DNA of 64,000 nt, from positions 248,001-312,000 of the forward strand of contig NZ_BMPB01000008.1 of assembly GCF_014647375.1 (NCBI RefSeq), given 5' to 3'. This DNA comes from Parabacteroides faecis (GTDB lineage Bacteria > Bacteroidota > Bacteroidia > Bacteroidales > Tannerellaceae). Positions 60,418 through 64,000 of this stretch are shown one piece after another; positions within the stretch are counted from its first letter, which is position 1, and every line of letters begins with the position of its first letter. The translations under genes and the position numbers were made by a program. The notes beneath the pieces are model-generated. The model worked only from the letters and a program-made list of their open reading frames with translations, made no database searches and was not told the origin of the DNA.

Positions 60418-60813
60418 TTACTTCAACAAATCGTTTTCCCTCAACGGAGTATAGGGGCCGTCTTTTACTTCAAACAACACAGAGCCGCTATCCAACACCT
60501 CCAATGTATGCCATTGATTAGCCGGAATATGTACACCAAAACTTCCTACCAAAGGATCCAACAGGGTCGATTCTGTTTCTTCTTTTTTATCATTATAAAA
60601 CATCACCCGAATCTTCCCACGCAACAGCAAATAAGTCTCTGCCGTATGCGGATGGCGATGAATCGGTAAAATAGTCCCCGGCTCCAACGCATTCAGCAAA
60701 CGCTGGGCTTTGGCATCCAAAGAATCATGAAAATTACAGTTCATACGCAAGCGGGGAGATTCCTGGGCTTGCTTCGTCACTTCATTTAATAAGGTTGAAT
60801 TAATTAGTTGCAT
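60418..60813 (-). CDS. wbuC: WbuC-family cupin
   Basis: 131 aa. Cupin metal motif HRHPHTAETYLLLRGKIRVM, and second motif GVHIPANQWHTLEVL. The N-terminal RLRMNCNFHDSLDAKAQRLL is typical of WbuC, which accompanies fnlABC in E. coli O26-type gene clusters. Its exact reaction is not known to me. Gap of 10 bp to fnlC. Confidence 0.85.
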   Translation of the reverse strand: MQLINSTLLNEVTKQAQESPRLRMNCNFHDSLDAKAQRLLNALEPGTILPIHRHPHTAETYLLLRGKIRVMFYNDKKEETESTLLDPLVGSFGVHIPANQWHTLEVLDSGSVLFEVKDGPYTPLRENDLLK

Positions 60814-60823
60814 GACTTTTGTT

Positions 60824-61966
60824 TCAATATTTTTTCCAAACCATTTTATTCACGATTCCGGTATAGCTCTGGATCAGCTTGACTACCTTCACCGAAACAT
60901 TCTCATCCACGTAGTCGGGAACGGGGATTCCCAAAGCGCCATCTTTATTCATCTCGACAGCCACATCCACCGCCTGCAACACCTGTTCTGTTGTAATACC
61001 AGCTAAGATGAAATTTCCCTTATCCAATGCTTCCGGACGCTCCGTACTCGTACGGATACATACCGCAGGAATAGGATTGCCGACAGACAAGAAGAAACTG
61101 CTTTCCTCGGGAAGCGTACCCGAATCGGATACCACTGCAAAGGCATTCATCTGAAGATGATTGTAATCGTGAAACCCCAGTGGTTCATGCTGTATCACAC
61201 GCGGATCGAATTTGAAACCACGTTGTTCTATGTATTTCCTGGAACGGGGATGGCAGGAATAAAGAATGGGCATGGCATATTTCTCTGCCATCGCATTTAC
61301 CGCATTCATCAGGTTGAAGAAGTTTACTTCCGTATCGATATTCTCCTCCCTGTGGGCAGACAATAAGATATACTTTCCTTTCTTCAATCCCAGACGTTCC
61401 AGTACATCACTTGCTTTGATCTGTTCCAGGTTATTATGTAATACCTCTGCCATCGGCGAACCGACTACATAAGTACGTTCTCTCGGTGTACCGGCAGCAT
61501 TCAGATACCGGCGCGCATGTTCTGAATAACACATATTGACATCGGCCGTCACATCCACGATACGACGGTTAGTTTCTTCCGGCAAACATTCGTCGAAACA
61601 ACGGTTACCTGCCTCCATATGAAAGATAGGAATATGCAAACGCTTCGCACCGATAACAGACAGGCAGGAGTTCGTATCTCCCAAGACAAGCACGGCATCA
61701 GGCTTCACCTCCGCCATCAGTTTATACGATTTGGCAATGATATTCCCGATCGTTTCTCCCAGATCCGCACCTACGGCGTCCAGATAATAGTTAGGAGCAC
61801 GAAGTCCCAAATCATCAAAGAATACCTGGTTCAATGTATAATCGTAATTTTGTCCGGTATGGACTAAGATCTGATCGAAGTACTGATCGCATCGTTTTAT
61901 CACCGCTGCCAAACGGATGATTTCCGGACGGGTACCGATGATGGTCATTAATTTCAGTTTATTCAT
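60824..61966 (-). CDS. fnlC: FnlC/WbjD-type UDP-sugar 2-epimerase
   Basis: 380 aa, WecB fold. IIGTRPEIIRLAAVIKRCDQ, LVLGDTNSCLSVI, PIFHMEAGNRCFDE, LLSAHREENID and VVSDSGTLPEESSF are the non-hydrolysing epimerase motifs. The SDSGTLPEES form and the neighbours fnlB and wbuC favour the final step to UDP-L-FucNAc (UDP-L-PneNAc 2-epimerase), not UDP-GlcNAc epimerase; WecB activity remains possible. Confidence 0.8.
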   Translation of the reverse strand: MNKLKLMTIIGTRPEIIRLAAVIKRCDQYFDQILVHTGQNYDYTLNQVFFDDLGLRAPNYYLDAVGADLGETIGNIIAKSYKLMAEVKPDAVLVLGDTNSCLSVIGAKRLHIPIFHMEAGNRCFDECLPEETNRRIVDVTADVNMCYSEHARRYLNAAGTPRERTYVVGSPMAEVLHNNLEQIKASDVLERLGLKKGKYILLSAHREENIDTEVNFFNLMNAVNAMAEKYAMPILYSCHPRSRKYIEQRGFKFDPRVIQHEPLGFHDYNHLQMNAFAVVSDSGTLPEESSFFLSVGNPIPAVCIRTSTERPEALDKGNFILAGITTEQVLQAVDVAVEMNKDGALGIPVPDYVDENVSVKVVKLIQSYTGIVNKMVWKKY

Positions 61967-62002
61967 TTCTCTTCAAATGGATTATGGAAGAGATTGATTT
62001 TC

Positions 62003-62323
62003 TTAGAATAACAAAGATAGAAGTTCTCTTAAATGTTCCAAGTCCTGCCTGGTATCTTTTACCAAAGCTATATAGAGAAAATCCTCTTGTATAAAATAGT
62101 AGACTTTACTTTTTTTGTTGACAACTATAAAACGGTATTGATGGTTTTCATCAGATAAATCCGGATCGACTTTACCCATATATGGATTAAATGTCAATAG
62201 GTCGACTTGCTTTCTAATCATTTGCCATACTTTACGGGCAGAAGCATCCCCCGTTCTCAGTCTGATATAATAGAGTGTTTCAGCAAAACTTTTTTCAGCC
62301 GGAGATGTCCAAATTACATCCAT
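62003..62323 (-). CDS. RelE/ParE-family toxin
   Basis: 106 aa. VIWTSPAEKSFAETLYYIRL, RTGDASARKVWQMIRKQVDL and YRFIVVNKKSKVYYFIQED show the RelE/ParE fold. It overlaps the upstream antitoxin by 10 bases. The module sits between fnlB and fnlC. Confidence 0.83.
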   Translation of the reverse strand: MDVIWTSPAEKSFAETLYYIRLRTGDASARKVWQMIRKQVDLLTFNPYMGKVDPDLSDENHQYRFIVVNKKSKVYYFIQEDFLYIALVKDTRQDLEHLRELLSLLF

Positions 62324-62565
62324 CCCATCTCCTTCCCCAACCGTTCCATCACCTCTTCAGTAGAATGAAATTCACCACGCTTATGAGCTTTAACCGCATA
62401 ATCGGCCGAAGCATCCAACATTTCCTTTAAAATAAGCGTTTCTGAATTTCCTTTTGAAGCCAATTCTTTAACATACTTATAAACTTCAGATAACTTTTCT
62501 TGATCCAAGTTTATAAGCTCTTTAAAAATATCGACTCTCAATGTATCTACACTAAAGGTATTCAT
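62314..62565 (-). CDS. antitoxin partner of the RelE/ParE toxin
   Basis: 83 aa. Helical, starts MNTFSVDTLRVDIFKELINL and ends HSTEEVMERLGKEMGWM, a tail often seen on Bacteroidetes antitoxins of this type. The overlap and order (antitoxin first) support the call. The DNA-binding type is unclear. Confidence 0.7.
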   Translation of the reverse strand: MNTFSVDTLRVDIFKELINLDQEKLSEVYKYVKELASKGNSETLILKEMLDASADYAVKAHKRGEFHSTEEVMERLGKEMGWM

Positions 62566-62644
62566 ATCGTTTTATATTTGTAGTTCCTTTTTACAAAAGT
62601 AGTAAATCATTTAGAATAATCATTCTCTCTTCTTTATTTAACAT

Positions 62645-63793
62645 TTACACCTCTTCAAAATAAGTATCCGGCCGGGTTGGGTCGAAAGGTTCGTTGGCCC
62701 ACATAAAAGTCACCAGTTCTTCCGTATCGGAAAGATTAATGATGTTATGCGTATAACCGGGAATCATTTCCACGACCTCTATCTTTTCCCCGCTGACCTC
62801 AAAATCGATCACTTCATCCGTTCCGATCTTACGAAGCCGGATCAAGCCATGACCGCTCACCACCACGAATTTCTCATTCTTGGTATGATGCCAGTGCTGA
62901 CCTTTCATTACCCCCGGTTTGGAGATATTGACTGAAAACTGTCCCCGGTCAGGCGTACGGATAATCTCCGTAAAACTACCACGATCATCTGTTTTCATCT
63001 GTACCGGATAGCTGAATTTCTCTTTCGGCAGATAAGACAGATAGGTCGAATACAACTTCTTCGTGAAAGGATCACCCAAATCAGGTACACTTAAATTATC
63101 TGGCATTTCCTTAAAAGAATAAAGCAGGTCAACAATACCTCCCAACGTGATCGTATGAACCACAGGAACGGCACAAAAGTCTCCCTCGTGATGTTCCCCA
63201 CCCGACAAAGCAGCAATCAGTTCATCCACCACATCATCCACATACACCAGGTTCATAACCACACTCGAATCATTCACCCGGATAGGCAGATCATTGGCTA
63301 TATTGTTACAGAAAGTAGCGACAGCACTGTTATAGTTTGGTCTGCACCATTTTCCGAACACATTCGGGAAACGATAAACCAGGACTTTCGCTCCGGTTTC
63401 TTTTGCATACTCGAATAATAAGTTCTCTCCCGCCCTCTTCGATTCACCATACGGATTATCCAAGGCCGCCTGCGTAGACGAAGAGATCATTACAGGACAA
63501 GTATTGTTATACTTTTTCAATGTTTCCTGCAAAGTAGATGCAAAGCCAAAGTTACCTTTCATAAATTCCGATTGATCTTTCGGACGGTTCACACCCGCCA
63601 GGTTAAAGACGAAATCGGCATTCTTGCAATAGACATCCAACTCAGCCGGATCGCTGTCAATATCATATTCGAAAACCTTTAGTTCAGTTCCCGAAACAGG
63701 GTAATTCCGTGCTTTCCCCGACTGGATATTATGGAGTTGGGAAACAAGATTTCGACCGACGAATCCTTTAGCACCGGTAACTAATATATTCAT
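62645..63793 (-). CDS. fnlB: FnlB/WbjC-type bifunctional sugar reductase with cupin domain
   Basis: 382 aa. Rossmann motif NILVTGAKGFVGRNLVSQL, catalytic YGESK (Y-x3-K), then a C-terminal cupin-like domain with GQHWHHTKNEKFVVVSGHG. This two-part structure is that of the second enzyme of UDP-L-FucNAc synthesis, which epimerises and reduces the 4-keto intermediate. Upstream neighbour: fnlA. Confidence 0.85.
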   Translation of the reverse strand: MNILVTGAKGFVGRNLVSQLHNIQSGKARNYPVSGTELKVFEYDIDSDPAELDVYCKNADFVFNLAGVNRPKDQSEFMKGNFGFASTLQETLKKYNNTCPVMISSSTQAALDNPYGESKRAGENLLFEYAKETGAKVLVYRFPNVFGKWCRPNYNSAVATFCNNIANDLPIRVNDSSVVMNLVYVDDVVDELIAALSGGEHHEGDFCAVPVVHTITLGGIVDLLYSFKEMPDNLSVPDLGDPFTKKLYSTYLSYLPKEKFSYPVQMKTDDRGSFTEIIRTPDRGQFSVNISKPGVMKGQHWHHTKNEKFVVVSGHGLIRLRKIGTDEVIDFEVSGEKIEVVEMIPGYTHNIINLSDTEELVTFMWANEPFDPTRPDTYFEEV

Positions 63794-63835
63794 TACATTA
63801 AAATTTTAAGTTTGGAGGCTTGACATGAAGCTAAT

Positions 63836-64000
63836 TTATTCGCTTCTGATTTCTCTTGGTTTTGCCCGTTCAATCAGTCCTAGATCTTCCTGAATAAAAC
63901 GTAAGCGGAGTAATAGTTTTTTCATACCTTCCACATCCAGACGTGTGGTATTATGGCTATGATAATCTTCTATCTTAGACAGACATTCGCTACCTTCGGT
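63836..64000 (-). CDS. fnlA: FnlA/WbjB-type dehydratase/epimerase, C-terminal end only
   Basis: The last 54 codons of a gene that extends past the window. DYHSHNTTRLDVEGMKKLLL and RFIQEDLGLIERA match the end of FnlA/CapE (UDP-GlcNAc 5-inverting 4,6-dehydratase). Gap of 42 bp to fnlB, so the order fnlA-fnlB-(TA)-fnlC-wbuC is kept. Confidence 0.8.
   Translation of the reverse strand, partial: TEGSECLSKIEDYHSHNTTRLDVEGMKKLLLRLRFIQEDLGLIERAKPREIRSE

Overview
The window looks like a chromosomal segment of a gut Bacteroidales, most like Parabacteroides. The evidence is: promoters of the Bacteroidetes type (TTG, about 19 bases, TAnnTTTG); many Mfa/Fim-type fimbrillin lipoproteins; DUF3575, DUF3868, DUF4248, DUF4906 and DUF6261 families; a hybrid histidine kinase/AraC regulator; phase-variable promoters; and a capsule locus. 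The genus is an inference.

Layout. (1) 1-6.95 kb is AT-rich and is the integrase-proximal end of an integrative conjugative element: partial RteC-like regulator, methyltransferase, DinB-fold protein, AraC regulator, two Xis-like HTH proteins flanking a DUF3876 protein, an acetyltransferase and a CTnDOT-like tyrosine integrase, next to the 3' end of tRNA-Lys. (2) 7.3-14.5 kb is core-like: ettA, a DUF1080 protein, an acetyltransferase, a C10-peptidase homologue that has lost its catalytic residues, and an MscS channel whose last ~92 codons have been exchanged, apparently by a 418-bp inversion, with the tail of a convergent small gene. (3) 14.7-31.4 kb is a large fimbrial locus on the minus strand (eight fimbrillin-like lipoproteins plus DUF6261, HU, DUF3575 and a small hypothetical) with its regulator at 28.9-30.9 kb. 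Two invertible promoters with related recombination sites flank the locus, and both point away from the genes they could drive. Two internal promoters share tandem 22-bp-spaced operators. (4) 31.4-35.4 kb: HU, MntA/HepT-type toxin-antitoxin, dnaB, and corA behind a leader ORF and hairpin. (5) 35.5-43.4 kb: an RND efflux operon that also contains an MFS pump, with a divergent AraC regulator and phased direct repeats. (6) 43.4-46.9 kb: a second fimbrial operon behind a third invertible promoter, also in the OFF orientation. (7) 47.0-64 kb: a capsule/exopolysaccharide locus with HU, CpsB-type phosphatase, Wzc kinase, Wza exporter, a lipoprotein, a YjbH homologue split in two, a phage-like replication cassette (DUF4248, DnaG-like primase, DnaB-like helicase, HTH protein, a frameshifted gene), divergent HU-like and GH73 genes, then wbuC, fnlC, a ParE/RelE toxin-antitoxin pair, fnlB and the end of fnlA (UDP-L-FucNAc synthesis).

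The surface structures (fimbriae 1, fimbriae 2, capsule) occupy most of the window. The DNA suggests several layers of switching: invertible promoters, a shared operator set, HU paralogues beside each switch, and a coding-sequence inversion. No CRISPR array, rRNA or insertion sequence was seen. Promoters, terminators and operators are read from pattern only, and function calls come from protein motifs without database searches.
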